NCBI GenBank assembly: GCA_002104905.1
Contig: MCFE01000549.1
Coordinates: 1-59,573, forward strand
Origin: Basidiobolus meristosporus CBS 931.73
Taxonomy: Eukaryota > Basidiobolomycota > Basidiobolomycetes > Basidiobolales > Basidiobolaceae
Length of the DNA: 59,573 nucleotides
Direction: 5' to 3'
Both the position numbers and the translations under genes were made by a program. This document shows positions 1-11,916 of this stretch, piece by piece (the stretch's first letter is position 1; each line of letters opens with the position of its first letter). A model generated the notes under the pieces. That model had not been told where the DNA came from and made no database searches. It saw only the letters and a list, made by a program, of their open reading frames with translations.

Positions 1-1472
1 ATTATCTGTCAGTGGGATCTGCACTCTATCTGCAATGGAAGATGTGAAGGCTCTATAGACAAGTTGCCCTCCTCTGCAAGCTCATCTATCTCACTGGAGA
101 GTAGCTAAACTGGATGCACATCCAACTCAAGTAAAATTAGATGTTATCTTGCTGGTAATTCTTCTTGGCTATTACAGAATTCAGCCTGTGGTGGGCTGAC
201 AGCATTAATTGGTAATAACTGCAACTTTTTTCTTATGCTTCCTGGCCTCTGGCTTGGGTAGATGTTTTCCCCTTTACCTTTAATTTTATCACTGCCATGT
301 CTTTGACTGCTACTTTGACCATGTGCTTCTTGTATTGTACTACATTTCCTCCTTGACAGATACTTCACTGATGCATAGGCATTGGTCTGCTTGTCCCTAA
401 CTGGCACTCTCCTGGCAACCTGTTGTATCTTTGCTGCTTGTTTGAGCTTTTAGCCCTGCTTGGGACAGGCTGTAGAAAGCGATGCAGCTTTGTATCACTG
501 CCAAGCACTTCACTAATACCTTGACTGAGTGCTTGTTATATTGAACTATACTTCTTTCCTTGATAAACAGCACACTGAAGCTTCTGTTTCTGCCTGTTAG
601 TTTCTTAGCGGCACTCTTTGGGCTACCACATCACTTTGACACTTGTTTCAAGCTTTCAGCCCTGCTGTGACAAGCTTTTGAGGAATGCCACTGGCTTTTA
701 GCCATGGCACCATTGTTCTTCTTCCTTTGATAGTGTCTGCTATTTCTGAGATACTTCATTGCATATCAATGCTGGCCCAAAATTCATTTGCTAGCTTGAA
801 TTCAAGATAATGCCCCTGGTATGCTGTCCTTAAGGTGAGGCCATGCTAGACTTCTTACAGACTCTTAAAAAATGATGCACATTTCATGATTGCACTCATT
901 GACTTTATGGATCTTGCATGTCTTTTGATTTTCAGGCTGGGGTATAAAGATCACAGTCTCTCCCTCACATGCTGTGATAGGCATTACTTGGGCTTTATCT
1001 TTGGGCACTGTTGTGGTGCTTTAAAGACTGTATGGTATTCCTCTGATATTAAATTGGGAAGTGACTCAGTTCTGGAATGTGACATGGAGCTACTTGAGTT
1101 CCTTCTTTGCAGCCTAAATACAGCTCTCTCTACCTAAGATATTGATTGGTCTACATTTGATACCTGCGCATGCTGTCTCCAGAGTATTTCCTGATTTCTC
1201 TGGGCCATTGCTACTATCTTATTAGCCACTGCACCTGATTGACTCATCAATGCTTTGGTATAAGCTGACAGCATATTTGCTTATACTAGTAGTGGTAATG
1301 TTATGAGGGTCATTTGCTGGTCTTCCACTGGAGGTACTGCATTTGCTATATTCTCATATGCCTGAGCATCATAGTCAGCTTACTGCTCCACAGAGATTAT
1401 CATTTACCTCCTTGACTGAGAGCCTGCAAAGTCCACATTAATATTCTCAGTAGGAACACTGAAACATAGCTG
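1..1472 (-). pseudogene. CACTA #0 ORF2 remnant (partner gene of Tnp2), C-terminus cut by window edge
   Basis: Minus-strand translation matches, in broken frames, the ORF2 protein seen more fully at 12136-14221 and 22255-24322. Recognisable blocks are the Ser/Arg-rich repeat around 144-407 (RDKQTNAY, SRRKCSTIQEA, the GSDKIKGKGENIY tail) and the conserved block near 750-1140, here mostly readable only with frame changes. The promoter and ORF2 N-terminus are deleted: sequence near 1472 runs directly into the start of the divergent transposase. Function is unknown; the protein is associated with Tnp2 in every copy in this window. Non-functional. Confidence 0.72.
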
Positions 1473-1477
1473 TTTGC

Positions 1478-2835
1478 CCCAGGGATAAGTCTACTTGATT
1501 CAACACTGTCAGGGAGGGAAAAGCAACCATGTGGCAACTGTAACAATTCTCTCAGTCATGAAGCATGCATATGACATAAGAAATACTACAAGGAGCATGG
1601 CCGGTGCTTTGCCACACAAGCCATATTTGACCATTAATCAGTCACTACTGCATCAGTAATGTCTTGCTAGTGCCTTGATACTTCTATAATGACACCCAGC
1701 CATACATGTTACTTTGTGCAAGCAGAGTCAAGTGAGATTGAGATGCCTTATGGCTCACCTTTGCCTTCTGTATATGACACATACAGCAATAGCTCTGAAG
1801 AAGAAGGCTCCTTTATGGATTGCAAGCCTATATTCCCTGACAAGAGTACCCCACACAAGCCTGGCAAAATCCATATATTCAATAAGACAGTATCCATAGA
1901 AAGATGTCAAGGATACTTTGTGAAGCCAAGTGAGCCCAGTAGCTCATTTACCAGTGAATGATGCAATGTTGTGGCCAGACAGATGGTATACTTCCACCAA
2001 CATCAGTAATGGAGGCTCTGAGGATTTACTGCCAATTCTTACCAAAGTCATTGCAAGATCCTGCTTACCCTGTACTTAGTACAAGCAAAAACCATCATGC
2101 AGCTGGCAACATATGACCCAGAGACTGTCCTGATAACAACATGTGTTAACAGTTGCATGGTATTCATATTACAAGATGTTATCATGGCAAGGTGTCCAAC
2201 TTGTCAGGATTTCACCTCTTGAGGAAGAAAGCATTGTTCACACCCTGGATATATCTCAGTTATACCCCATCAACAGAAGCTCATGCAGTCCAACAAATAT
2301 TGTGACATCATAAAGTATGACATTCAGTATTAGTCAAGCACCAGCATTTTCAATATTTTCAATGGCAGACACTACAAAGAACTATGAAGTAGGGGCTACT
2401 TGGAGGGTATCTATGCCCATGCCTTTGACTTGGCACTTAATGGATTCTCACTTAACAAGTATGCTGCCAGCATATCATGCTGGCCACTAGTTGTCATCAT
2501 CCTGAATTGGCAGACAATCCTATGGTATCATCACTGAAGTCTGACGGTAGTCTCATTGATATCTGGGCCATCATTACAGACCTACCTGGATAGCTAACTA
2601 TATCCATTGCTGGATGAACTTGGTATGCTGTCCAGCAGGATACTATTAGATGACCATCATGTCAAAGTACACAATATTATCTAGATTGGATATACCCCAG
2701 CTATCAACAAGTGAGTCAGCTTTTCTGGGCACCATGAATGGTATTGCTGTCAAATATGTGAGATCCAGGGGGTATACTCCATAGCTCACACACATTATTA
2801 TTATTCAAACAAAATTAAGAACATCTTGTGCAGTT
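1478..2835 (+). pseudogene. CACTA #0 Tnp2-family transposase remnant
   Basis: Plus-strand sequence reads, with stops and frameshifts, as the N-terminal half of the Tnp2 (Transposase_21, PF02992-like) protein. It includes the LATYDPETVLIT block near 2105, a CPTCQ-like Cys pair near 2190, the LDGFSLNKY block near 2440 and the end of the core near 2780 (EIQGVYSIAHTHYYYS). The C-terminal half is missing after about 2835. Known family role: DDE/D-type transposase that cuts CACTA element ends. It lies head-to-head with the ORF2 remnant at 1-1472, as in the other copies. Confidence 0.75.
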
Positions 2836-3730
2836 GTGGTAAGTTAAACATAAATACTTGTTCAGGAAGGTCCCAAAAGAATGGATGCTGTTGAATCCAA
2901 GAGAAAAGTGTAATATAGCTCTTAGATGGCTTGACTGAACCAAAGGGACAATTAAGTGCAGAATCTCAGAATTGCCAGTAGGTGGTGGAAATTTTGCACA
3001 GAGGTTTTAGACTAATATTGATATTGTATATAGCTGGGTTTAGCTAGAAAGGCAACAGAGTTGGTTTGCTATACAGGCTAGGCTTGGAGTTCTTAAGAGT
3101 GCTAAATATGCTAGGCTTGGGTGGAAATTAGAATGGAATTGCTGAATTCTTCTTTTTTGCTGGGACACAATCTTAATATTGTTGAGGCACACACTGAACC
3201 AGAAGGTACAGTGAGCTTTATATATACTTTGCCAATCCAGTTGAGTCAGTAAGCATCAAGAGACTGGATTAAATGAAATGAATATGGGTGTTGATAGTTG
3301 CAGAAGTTAAATGAAAATTGCATCATCAATCAGTTAGTGTCTTGGCAACTCCTAAGTGGTTGGATAGATTTCAGATGACTAATCACCTGGATAGGCTTAG
3401 CAGATCATGTTGAGGATGTAATGACCATCTAAAAACTGATGAGGAGTAACAGCTAAAAATAGACTCAGAGAAGTGATAAAATAAGCCATAACAAGGATTA
3501 GTCATGTTTGGGTTAGGAAAATTAATTTGAGTACTTGATTTTATAACTTGGTAAAATTGGCTAAGTTTTGAAATTTTGATGCACAACAGGTGTAAGGCTT
3601 AGGGCTATTTGGACAACTCTGAAAAGTTGCAAGTTTTGTGTACCTGATGTTTTAGTGAAAACATTTGGCTAAAATACAAGTAGCAACTTGACCATAAATC
3701 TCTAAGACATGTAAGCAATATCTGAGTGAC
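2836..3730. other. Gene-free stretch, unassigned; LTR-like 3' part
   Basis: No credible coding sequence. The segment about 3595-3725 has patchy similarity to the copia A LTR (TTTGGACAACT, then a TTTTAGTGAAAAC run, then a TCTGAGTGACC end), and a TATATATA box lies near 3212. This could be a diverged copia LTR, but I could not fix its ends or target duplication. Confidence 0.35.
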
Positions 3731-3777
3731 CCAGTGAGAAATACATATGATGATCCCATCTAAAGGCTGCCACATAA
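3731..3777 (-). repeat. Orphan CACTA terminus (ORF2-side end)
   Basis: The 47 bp from CCAGTGAGAAATAC through GATGATCCCATC match the reverse complement of the ORF2-side end of CACTA #2 (14487-14533). It is cut at 3778 by another CACTA end beginning CCCTTATG, so two element ends abut. Confidence 0.6.
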
Positions 3778-4140
3778 CCCTTATGAAAAATAACTTGGTC
3801 CTGCAGGTGGATCAAATCCAGATCAGCTGTCAGGATCCTGTTTGGAGACCATCAAAATACCAGCAGCTTAGAATTAGTGACCCTCTTAACAAATCTATGA
3901 TGGAATCACAACAGCTTTGAGCTAATTTTACTGCTTAACAATGTTATAAAACTTGATGGGGTTTGATTGGTGCTGAAGCAGTAATTGCATGGCATTGTTG
4001 CAGTCTTGATGTGCTCTACAGCTACTTTAAATGGATCTAACTGGCCAGTGCATCCAATTGCCTTATGTGGCAAAAAGCTTGCCAGTGTTTTGTTGGCCTC
4101 ATTACAAGTCTTTGATGGCACTATTATGGCAGTATGGCGG
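3778..4140. repeat. CACTA #1 Tnp2-side terminal region
   Basis: Non-coding terminal region shared with 8745-9110 and 53633-54025. Shared blocks include CAGGTGGATC, GGAATTAGTGACCCTC-like, TTGATTGGTGCTG and CCAATTGCCTTAT. It probably holds transposase-binding subterminal repeats. Its last four bases, GCGG, are the target duplication of C1. Confidence 0.7.
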
Positions 4141-4181
4141 TGTGGTGGTGTACAGGTCCAAGGGAGAGATATGTCCAACAC
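4141..4181 (-). repeat. C1 3' LTR remnant (41 bp)
   Basis: Near-identical to the first 41 bases of 5117 onward (GTGGTGGTGTA, AGGTCCAAGGGAGAGATATG), then breaks off into gag sequence. It marks one side of the internal deletion. Confidence 0.85.
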
Positions 4182-4965
4182 AGTATCAAACTGTACTGCT
4201 TCTGAGTAGCTGACTAAGCTCTGAGCATTCTTGTCTGGCATGCTGAGTCAAGTCACACCAGACGCAGTGTCTGGGCAAAGGTCTTTGGCCCTCAGTAGCA
4301 ACCTCAGCTGAGCCATTAATCTTGAGGGCTAGCTTTTGTAGCTGTGCAGCAAGTTGGTCAATTCTGTCAGTAGTGTAGGTCTGATTGTTGGCAACAGCAC
4401 TCCTTGGCTCCTTGGTTGACTGGTCTGGCAGATTAGATGTCAGGAGTCTCACAAAGGTGGAAGTTTGCCTAGCCTCTAGGAGAACACATTTCATCCCTGC
4501 AAAGCAAGGAATGCCAGACTTGTCATCCTTGGCTGCATGTAAGTCAACTTTCCTTGCCAAGTCCTGGGGAAGCCCTTGTGCAAGGTAAAGTGTCATGGTA
4601 AACTCAGTTATAGCCTGGAACTCTAGGAGTGACTTGGCCATATCTTGATACTCCTGAATGAACTCTTCAAGTGGTAGCTTGGAAAGTCCAGTCCTTCCAA
4701 AGTGTCTGAGGTCTTCAATTCCATAGTATATCTGGGGTCTACCATACTTAGTCTGTTGGTAGGTCTTCATTAAGGCCCAGTCAGTGAGAATGTCTCCTTG
4801 TCTGAGAAGCTTAGTGGTAATATCATTGGTGCAGTAGTAGGGGAAGTCTTCAGCTATTTCTTGTTCAGATAGGCTGCACATCTTGCAGAGCTTCTCCCAC
4901 TTGAATATGAAGCTTTCCACATTCTTTCCATCAAACTGTGGGGTCCATGTGAGAGTGGTAATGGC
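4182..4965 (-). pseudogene. gag: C1 gag fragment with CCHC zinc knuckle
   Basis: Translates to a capsid-like Gag. It starts near MPLPL at 4965, with one frame change before FDGKNVESFIFKWEKLC; E1 has MDLPLP and FFDGTKVKAFIKRWELFC at the same place. The middle aligns with E1 (ILTDWALMKTY against LLTNWTLLKSY). A retroviral-type zinc knuckle CVWCDLTQHARQEC (C-x2-C-x4-H-x4-C) sits near the C-terminus, and translation then runs into the deleted junction. Gag would package the element RNA in virus-like particles. The readable frame from 4920 to 4186 has no stop, but the protein is truncated after the knuckle. Confidence 0.82.
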
Positions 4966-5095
4966 ATAGAATTTATTTTGGGCAGGTAGTTTGGTGTTGT
5001 AATCTTGATAATATTGGTAGTCTCTTTTTAATAAGTGGATAACAGCTCAAATCTTCAGGTAAATCTTGTTGGGTCCTAGGGAGCTTGTATGAACC

Positions 5096-5112
5096 CCCCA
5101 TGTTGGGTGCCA
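5096..5112 (-). promoter_or_regulatory. C1 primer-binding site, tRNA-Lys type
   Basis: Minus strand reads TGGCACCCAACATGGGG, four bases after the LTR end. This is the pattern complementary to the 3' end of tRNA-Lys (the 'Lys1,2' type, TGGCGCCCAACGTGGGG) with two differences. E1 has the same site at 54834 with one difference. Confidence 0.75.
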
Positions 5113-5116
5113 AATG

Positions 5117-6519
5117 TGTGGTGGTGTATAGGTCCAAGGGAGAGATATGTCCAACACTTCTCAAGTGTTTTGTGTGTGGGATGTTCACTGGGTGCAATAA
5201 CCTCTGGCAAAAGCTTGCTAGGAATACTTGGGTTCTGTCTCTAATCTAATGTCAAGGGGAGTAAAGCCACAAGCTTGTCAAGGGCAAACTATTGAGCTAC
5301 AATCCCCAACTTAGTTAGTATCTTAACAGAAGTATGTGCCAGGTTCAGCATCCTTTGAGAAGACAACGTACTAGAGCTTCCAAAGTCAAAACAACTGTAA
5401 ACTCCACCAGCAGGGACTTGATAAGAATGCAGCTGTAGTCAATAGTTACAAAGACAGAAAAGTATCTTTGCCGGTACAAGAACCAACTTGGGAAAGAATC
5501 AAAATAATTAAAGATACCTACTCTGAGTATTCCTCACAAGTAGTGCTTCCAAGGTCAGTTGGCGGTCAGCATGATTTCCTGGGAGTGTCCTGTGGTCCAG
5601 GGTTGGAAGTTCAGGTAGCAGCAGGTAGCAGTGATCACACTAATCAACAAGTTGGTATATTGATAAAAGGGATGATGATTTATTGTTGAGGCATAGCCTC
5701 CGTTATATACTTTTCTCACTGGCTCAGTGATTACTAAGCATGGTATTCCAGAAGGTTCCGGATTTCAGTAGAAATCTTAATGACATCAGAATGACCTAAG
5801 AATGCTCTAAGTAGGTGCTGGAAGATTTTTAGAGGCACAGCACATCCAACCAATCAGGAATCAGTATTCTGAGACCTGTGTAGCATAGAAATACCAAATA
5901 TGGTATAGAAATGGTAGGGATGGTGACACAGGTTGTGTTGTAAGGGTCTTGGAGATATTGGAAGTGATTGGGAGAACAAGTTGATTATGTGGTTTTCACT
6001 TAATGATTTATTGAATGTAAAAGTAGTATTTATACTTTTACCTGGTCTTGGCATTACAAACACGTAGAATAGGTTAAGGAAGGACCCAAGAACATGTGTG
6101 CAAAGTTTGGGGCTGTTTGGACAACTTATCTAATTTTCATGTTCTGGGTAAATATTCTAAGTAAATCCTGACAAGGAATTTGGTCAGTATTCTCTAGGAT
6201 TTGAAGGTGATGATCTAAGTGACTAAGTTAGGTGAATATTTAGGTGGAAATACAAATTTTTTACAACAGGTTGATCATGTGTCACAGGTACTGGCATGGG
6301 TACTGGCCTAATATAGAAGCACTTATAGCTAGTAATCTTACATAAAGTGAGGGGTAACTTATGCAATAAGGTAAGCAGGTGTGATAGTCAACCAGCTTAT
6401 GGGAGAGTACTGATTGGGTAAGACAAATGGGATAAAAATAAGTGTAGTAGAGGTATAGGGAAGTAGAAAATAAGGGAATGAGCACATCTGTCAGTGGGTG
6501 TCACTTTCACCCCACTACA
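5117..6519 (-). repeat. C1 5' LTR (interrupted by solo LTR A)
   Basis: LTR of about 1065 bp after removing the 333-bp solo copia LTR and its duplication. Ends are TGTAGTGG and CCACCACA. On the minus strand there is a GTATATAACGG TATA region near 5700 and a decayed relative of the CCATATATGG palindrome near 5900. Homologous stretches recur at 15356-16050 (+), 17068-17440 (-) and 19099-19166 (+). Confidence 0.8.
5936..6268 (-). repeat. Solo copia A LTR
   Basis: Begins TGTTGTAAGG and ends TTTTACAACA, with a perfect 5-bp duplication GGTTG at 5931-5935 and 6269-6273. It is homologous to the A1 LTRs at 24486-24833 and 33229-33791. The internal region was lost by LTR-LTR recombination. It sits inside the C1 5' LTR, so it inserted after C1. 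Confidence 0.92.
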
Positions 6520-6639
6520 GCGGCCTAGAGCTAGTTTTGTATAATGCTACTGTACCAATTTACTAAATAGTATTTCCTTTTCTACCTTCCCTTGTGCAAT
6601 TCATATATTCCACTGTAAAGTCACCCCTCTTTATTTATG

Positions 6640-8744
6640 CACCCAAAACCACCTTGGGTATTTCACATATAGTTTGAATCCAAAAAAACTATGGCCTTCA
6701 GCTTATTAGCCTCTACAAATATGCACACCTGCCACAATTGACATATTTCTATCACCCTAACTTTACGGCTTTTTAGTGTGATACTTGCAAAGTTGCCACA
6801 CACCTTATACTGCTGGTAACATACACATCTTGTAAATATATGCTTGGTTGCAGCCTGTTCTGCCATGAATACCTCCTGAATATCTGCAAAGAGCTTTTTG
6901 GTATTTAGCCAATATATTCCTTCTCCCTGCTGGATTGGGTGAATTCCATATTGAATGGTGCAGAAGTTGGCTTGTGACCAAGGAAAACCTGGCATACTTT
7001 GGTAGAGCTTTCCTAACAAAAATTAGTAGCTTGTTGCACCCATCCCATCTTTGCATTACTTAACTGATTACCCATGCATTAGGGCTGCTTAGCTTCCTAA
7101 CTCCATAGGCATAGGTGTCTCCATGTGCACAACTGTTGTTGGTATTTTCCAACTCTTCCTGGCTGTCCTACATGTAACAACTCATCACATCCATTAGAGA
7201 CTTGAAGGTAATATTTGTGATGAGATTGGGATATGGTAGTACCAGCAACTTGACTTATCTCCATATCTCCATACACATTGGCTCCACAGGAAGCTCCCAA
7301 AAGCTGAAGCAAGGCCCAATATTCTCCACACACCAAGCAAGATAGAATAGAGAATGTATACAGTAGTGTCAGAGTTCTATGCATTCAGCTCTATGTTTGT
7401 AGTATAGCCACTCAAATCCCATTACTAACTCCTTGCACAACAGCTGTACATGTATCAAGTTGGCATTGGTGATCCTCTGCTGGACAAATATCCCTACAAT
7501 GTCCACATATGACTCCTGATGTTTCAATGTACTCTTGGTAGGAATGGCTTCAGAATGCCACATAAGTAAATACATATCTAGTTCATCCAGTCATGCATAT
7601 TTAGTGTTGCATATGTGTATGAATATTGATTAGAGCCCATGAGAAGTACTTAGGGTAGCAGAGACTCTGTAATATCTTGCCAATTCTTTTGAATTTCTCC
7701 AGTATCTCAAAGGGCTTATTTAGCCTGAAATGCCCCATGTACAACATGGTCGTCAGTATTGGGATATTGTTGAGAAGCAAATGCATTGCTCCCAGTGGAA
7801 AGCTTTTGCTCCAACAGATACCCTCTATTGTAAGTATCTCTGGTTTCAACTAAGTATAGCTTGCCAACTTTGCAGCAATTGCATGCTGACTTCTGTACAT
7901 TCTCTCTGCAGCAAGATGATGTTCTTAGTGCTGGTGTTTGGATAATAATAATGTGTGTGAGTTACGGAGTAAATCCCCTGGATCTCACACATTTGAAAGC
8001 AATACCATCCATTGTGCCCAGAAAAGCCAGTTATCTTACTGATGGCTGGGTATCTCCAATGCAGATAATAATATGAGCTTTGACATGATGGCTGTTTACT
8101 GTTAACCCACTAGAAAGCATACCAAAATCATTCAGCAATGGATAAAGGTAGCTATCCAGGTTGGACAGTGATTTAGGCCCAGATACCAGTGGGACTACCA
8201 TCAGATTTTTGCTCTGATACAGCAAGATAGGCAGCATGTTCAGGTTGATGAGAATCAGTGACCAGCAGGATTTGCTGGTAGAGTACATGTTTGATGAGAA
8301 TCCATCAAGTGCTAAAGCAAAGGCATGGTCATAAATACCTTCAAAGTAGCCCTTGCTTTATAGCTGTTTGTAATGTTTGTCATCAAATATATAAGATATG
8401 GTTGCACTTGATTGATATTGAGTGTGGTACTTTATAGCTTTGCAATATTTGTTGGACAGCATGAGCTTCTTTGGATGGGGTATTACTGAAATATATCTGG
8501 AATGTGAGCAATGTTTTCCCTCAATGGTGGTGGATTTCTGACAATTTGGACATGTTGCAATGGTGACATCTTTGGATGTGAGTGCCATGCAACTGCTAAC
8601 ACATTCTGCAATCAGAACAGTCTCTGGGTCATATGTTGCCAGCCACATGATGGTTATCCACTTATGCCATGTATATGCTAAGTTGCATCCCGGAATGATT
8701 TTGGCAAGAAGTAGTAGTAATTCTTCAAAGCCCCCACCACTGAT
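6640..8744 (-). pseudogene. CACTA #1 Tnp2 transposase, C-terminal two thirds
   Basis: Minus-strand translation gives Tnp2 blocks in order. They are CPNCQKSTTIEGKHCSH (near 8550), ALALDGFSSN (near 8300), the core with GPKSLSNLDSYLYPLL (near 8190), GDTP and HTHYYYPN (7930-8060), an FxSFLWSQ block near 7270, and the C-terminal YKVCGNFASITLKSRKV block (6730-6810). The LxLDGF and GPxxxxNLDxYLxPLxDE signatures are characteristic of Transposase_21. There are many stops and frameshifts. The N-terminus continues at 14538-15060, displaced by insertion of CACTA #2. Confidence 0.82.
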
Positions 8745-9222
8745 CCCTATGGAAAATCATCTGGTCCCACAGGTGGATCCAATCTGGATCAGCCATCAGG
8801 ATCCTGTTGAGAGACTGTCATAATACCAGCAGCTTGGAATTAGTGACCCTCCTAACAATCTTATGACAGGATGATGCCGGTGTTTTGCTAATTTTACAAC
8901 CAAATAAAGGGATAAAACTTGACAATATTTTATTGGTGCTGTGACAATATTTACATGGTATTGTTGTGGTCTTTTAGTGCTCTATAACTATTTTAAGTGG
9001 ATCCAGTTGGCCAGGACATCCAATTGCCTTATATGGGAAGAAACTTGATGGTATTTTGACGGCCTCACAGCAAGACTCCAATGGTATTATACTGGCAGTA
9101 TGACAGCCTACTGCTGACTCTGTATAATGCTACCATATCAATTTACCAATTGGTATTTTCTTTTTCCACCTCCCCTTGTGAAATTCACATATTCCACTGT
9201 AGAATCACCCCTCTTTATTTGT
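8745..9222. repeat. CACTA #2 Tnp2-side terminal region
   Basis: Non-coding. It holds the CCCTATG terminus and the region downstream of the transposase stop. An AATAAA-like signal lies on the minus strand just after the stop codon (AACAAATAAAGAGG, near 9210). It is homologous to 3778-4140 plus 6524-6640, and to 53633-54025. Confidence 0.7.
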
Positions 9223-11916
9223 TTACCCACTACTATCTTGGGTATTTCACATATAGTTTGAGTCAAAAAAAAACTATGGCCTCCTGCTTACCAACCTCTA
9301 CAAACTTGCCCACCTGCTGCAATTGACATACTTCTATCACCTCAACTTTACAGCTTTTCAGTGTGATACTTGCAAAATTGCCTTATACCTTGTACTGCTG
9401 GTAACATATACATCTTGCAATCATATGCTTGGTTGTTGCCACTTCTGCCTTGAATACCTGCTGAATATCTGCAAAGAACTTCTTGGTATTTAGCTAATAT
9501 ATTCCTTCTCCCCGCTGAGTTCTAGTCCCCCTTATGGGGGCACTCCAGCACTTGTTTGGGTGAATTCCATATTGAATTGTGTAGAAGTTGGCTTGTAACC
9601 CTAAGAAATCTGGCATACCTTGGTAGAGTTTTCCTAATAAAAATTAGTTGCTTGTTGCACCCAACCCAACTTTGCATTACTTAACTGATTATCCATGCAT
9701 TGAGGCTGCTTAGCTTCTTAATGCCATAGGTATTGGTGTCTCCATGTGATCATTTGTCCCATGTATTTTCCAACTCTTTCTAGCTGTCCTCCATGTGCAA
9801 CTCATCACATCCATGACGGACTTGAAGGTAGTATTTTTGATGCAATTGGGATATGGCAGTACCTGCAACTTGACTCATCATCCTATCTTCATACACATCT
9901 GCTCCATTGGAAGCTCCCAAAAGGTGAAGCAAGGTGCAGTATTCTCCACACACTGTGCAAGATGGGGTAGAGAATGGATACAGTAGTGGCAGAGATATAC
10001 ACATTCAGCTTTATGTTTGCAGCATAGCTGCTCAAATCCTGTCACAAACTCCTCTCACAACAGCTGTAGATGTATCAAGTTGGCATTGACAATCTGCTTC
10101 TGGATAAATATGCCTACAATGCCCACATATGACTCCTAGTGCTTCCAATGTACTCTTGGTAGGAATGGCTTCAGAATGCCACTATATTAATTCATATCCA
10201 GTTCCTCCAGTCTTTGCATTTATATTGTTGCAAATGCATATGAATATTAATTGGAGCCTGTGAGATGTACCTATGATAGCAGATACTCTGTAATATCTTG
10301 CCAATTCTTTCAAACTTCTCTGGTATCTCAAAGGGCTCATTTAGATATGAAATGCCCCATGTACAACTTGATCATTGCTATGGGGATATTGTTGAAAAGC
10401 AAAAGCACTGCTCCCAGTGGAAAGCTTTTGCTCCAACAGATACCCTCTATCTTAAATATCTCTGGTTTCCAATTAATTCCATACTTTGGCCAATGGCTTA
10501 TAGTTTACCAACCTTGCTACAATTGCATGCTGACTTCTGTATTTTCTCTCTGTGGAAAGCTGATGTTCTTAGTGCTGGTGTTTGGGTAATAATAATGTGT
10601 GTGAGTTATGGAGTAAAGCCCCTGGATCTCACACATCTGACAGCAATACCATTCATTGTGCCTGGAAAGACCTGCAATCTTGCAGATAGCTGGGGTATCT
10701 CCAATGCAGATAAAAATATGCGCTTTGATATGATGGCCATTTACTGTTAACCCTCTGGAAAGCATACAAAACTCATCCAGCAATGGATACAGGTAGCTAT
10801 CCAGGTTGGACAGTGATTTAGGCCCAGATACCAGTGAGGCTATCACCAGATTATTGCTCTGATACTGTAAGATGAGCAGCAGATACAGGTAGATGAGGAT
10901 CAGTGGCCAGCTGGATTTGCTGGTAGAGTACTTGTTTAATGAGAATCCATCAAGTGCTCAAGCAAAGACATGGGCATACATACCTTCAAAGTAGCCCTTA
11001 CTTCTTAACTGTTTGTAATGTTTGCATCAAATATATTGGATATGTTTGTGCTTGATTGATACTGAGTGCAGTACTGTGTAGCTTAGAAATATATGCCGGA
11101 CTGCATCAGCTTCCTCAGACAGGGTATGACTGGAATATATCTGCAGTGTGAACAATGCTTTCCCTCAATGGTGATGGATTCCTGACAATTTGGACACATT
11201 GCAATGGTAGCATATTTGGATGTGAATGCCATGCAACTGTTAGCACATGCTGGAATTGGGACAGTCTCTGGATCATATGTTGCCAGCCGCATGAGGGTTG
11301 TCCACTTGTATCATGTACATGGTATGTTGCATTCCAGTATGCTTTTGGCAAGAAGGAATAATAAATCCTCAAAGCCCCCATTACCGATATTAATGGAAAT
11401 GTGCCACTTTTCTAGCAGCAACATTACATCATTTGCCAGTAGATGGATTACTGGGCTCACTTGGTTCCATAAAGTATTGTTGGCATTTGTTTCAGCAGGT
11501 GATGTCTCATTACATATAGGGACTTGACCAGGCTCATATGTGCAACTGTTGTTAGGGGAGATGGGCTCAAAATGCATCAGTGGACCTTCTTTGTCAGAGC
11601 TATCACTCTGTGTGCCATATTCAGAAGGCTGAGGTGAGCCTAAAGTTGTCACAAACTCACCTGACTCAGTTTGCATAATGTGACAAAGACAGCCAGGTGC
11701 TGATATAGAAGTATCAACTGACCGGCAATATAATGCTGGCACAGTAGTGACCAATGAATGATCAAATATGACTTGGGTAGCAAAAACACTAACTGTGATC
11801 CTTGTAATACTTCCTATGCTGTCAGTGTGCTTCATGGCTGAGAGGCTTGTCACAATAGCCACATGGTCTTTTTTCTCTTCTCTTGCAGTATTGAGTCAAA
11901 GTAGTCTTGTCAATGG
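9223..11916 (-). pseudogene. CACTA #2 Tnp2-family transposase, degenerate
   Basis: Full-length but broken Tnp2. From the N-terminus: a possible zinc finger (CGYCDKPLSHEAH then QHRKYYKDH, near 11870-11800), an acidic Ser-rich region (11600), the LATYDPETVPIPACANSC block (11280), CPNCQESITIEGKHCSH (11190), and the catalytic-type core with SLVSGPKSLSNLDSYLYPLL and GDTPAICKIAGLSRHNEWYC (10846-10650). After these come the HTHYYYPNT end of the core and a C-terminal domain ending at a TAA near 9223. Family role: strand cleavage and joining at element ends. It is disabled by several frameshifts and stops. It is transcribed away from ORF2, with about 220 bp between start codons. Confidence 0.85.

Larger units (their letters stand above)
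4141..6519 (-). mobile_element. LTR retrotransposon C1, internally deleted
   Basis: Minus-strand element flanked by a perfect 4-bp duplication GCGG (4137-4140 and 6520-6523). On the minus strand it starts TGTAGTGGGG at 6519 and ends ACCACCACA at 4141. The order is 5' LTR (5117-6519, itself carrying a solo LTR A), primer site (5096-5112), partial gag (4182-4965), then only 41 bp of 3' LTR (4141-4181). Everything between the gag zinc knuckle and the last 41 bp of the 3' LTR is deleted, so protease, RT and integrase are absent. Gag and promoter resemble element E1. Confidence 0.85.

Noticed and set aside
886-1137. 83-codon plus-strand ORF
   Set aside because: Antisense of the ORF2 remnant; the same antisense frame recurs over other ORF2 copies, and no codon pattern supports it.
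10298-10750. 150-codon plus-strand ORF
   Set aside because: Antisense to the Tnp2 core; the minus-strand translation has the family motifs.
11311-11862. 183-codon minus ORF as a separate gene with MAIVTSLSAMKH start
   Set aside because: It is the N-terminal part of Tnp2 with the zinc-finger region in a shifted frame; copy #3 (33858) shows the true frame.
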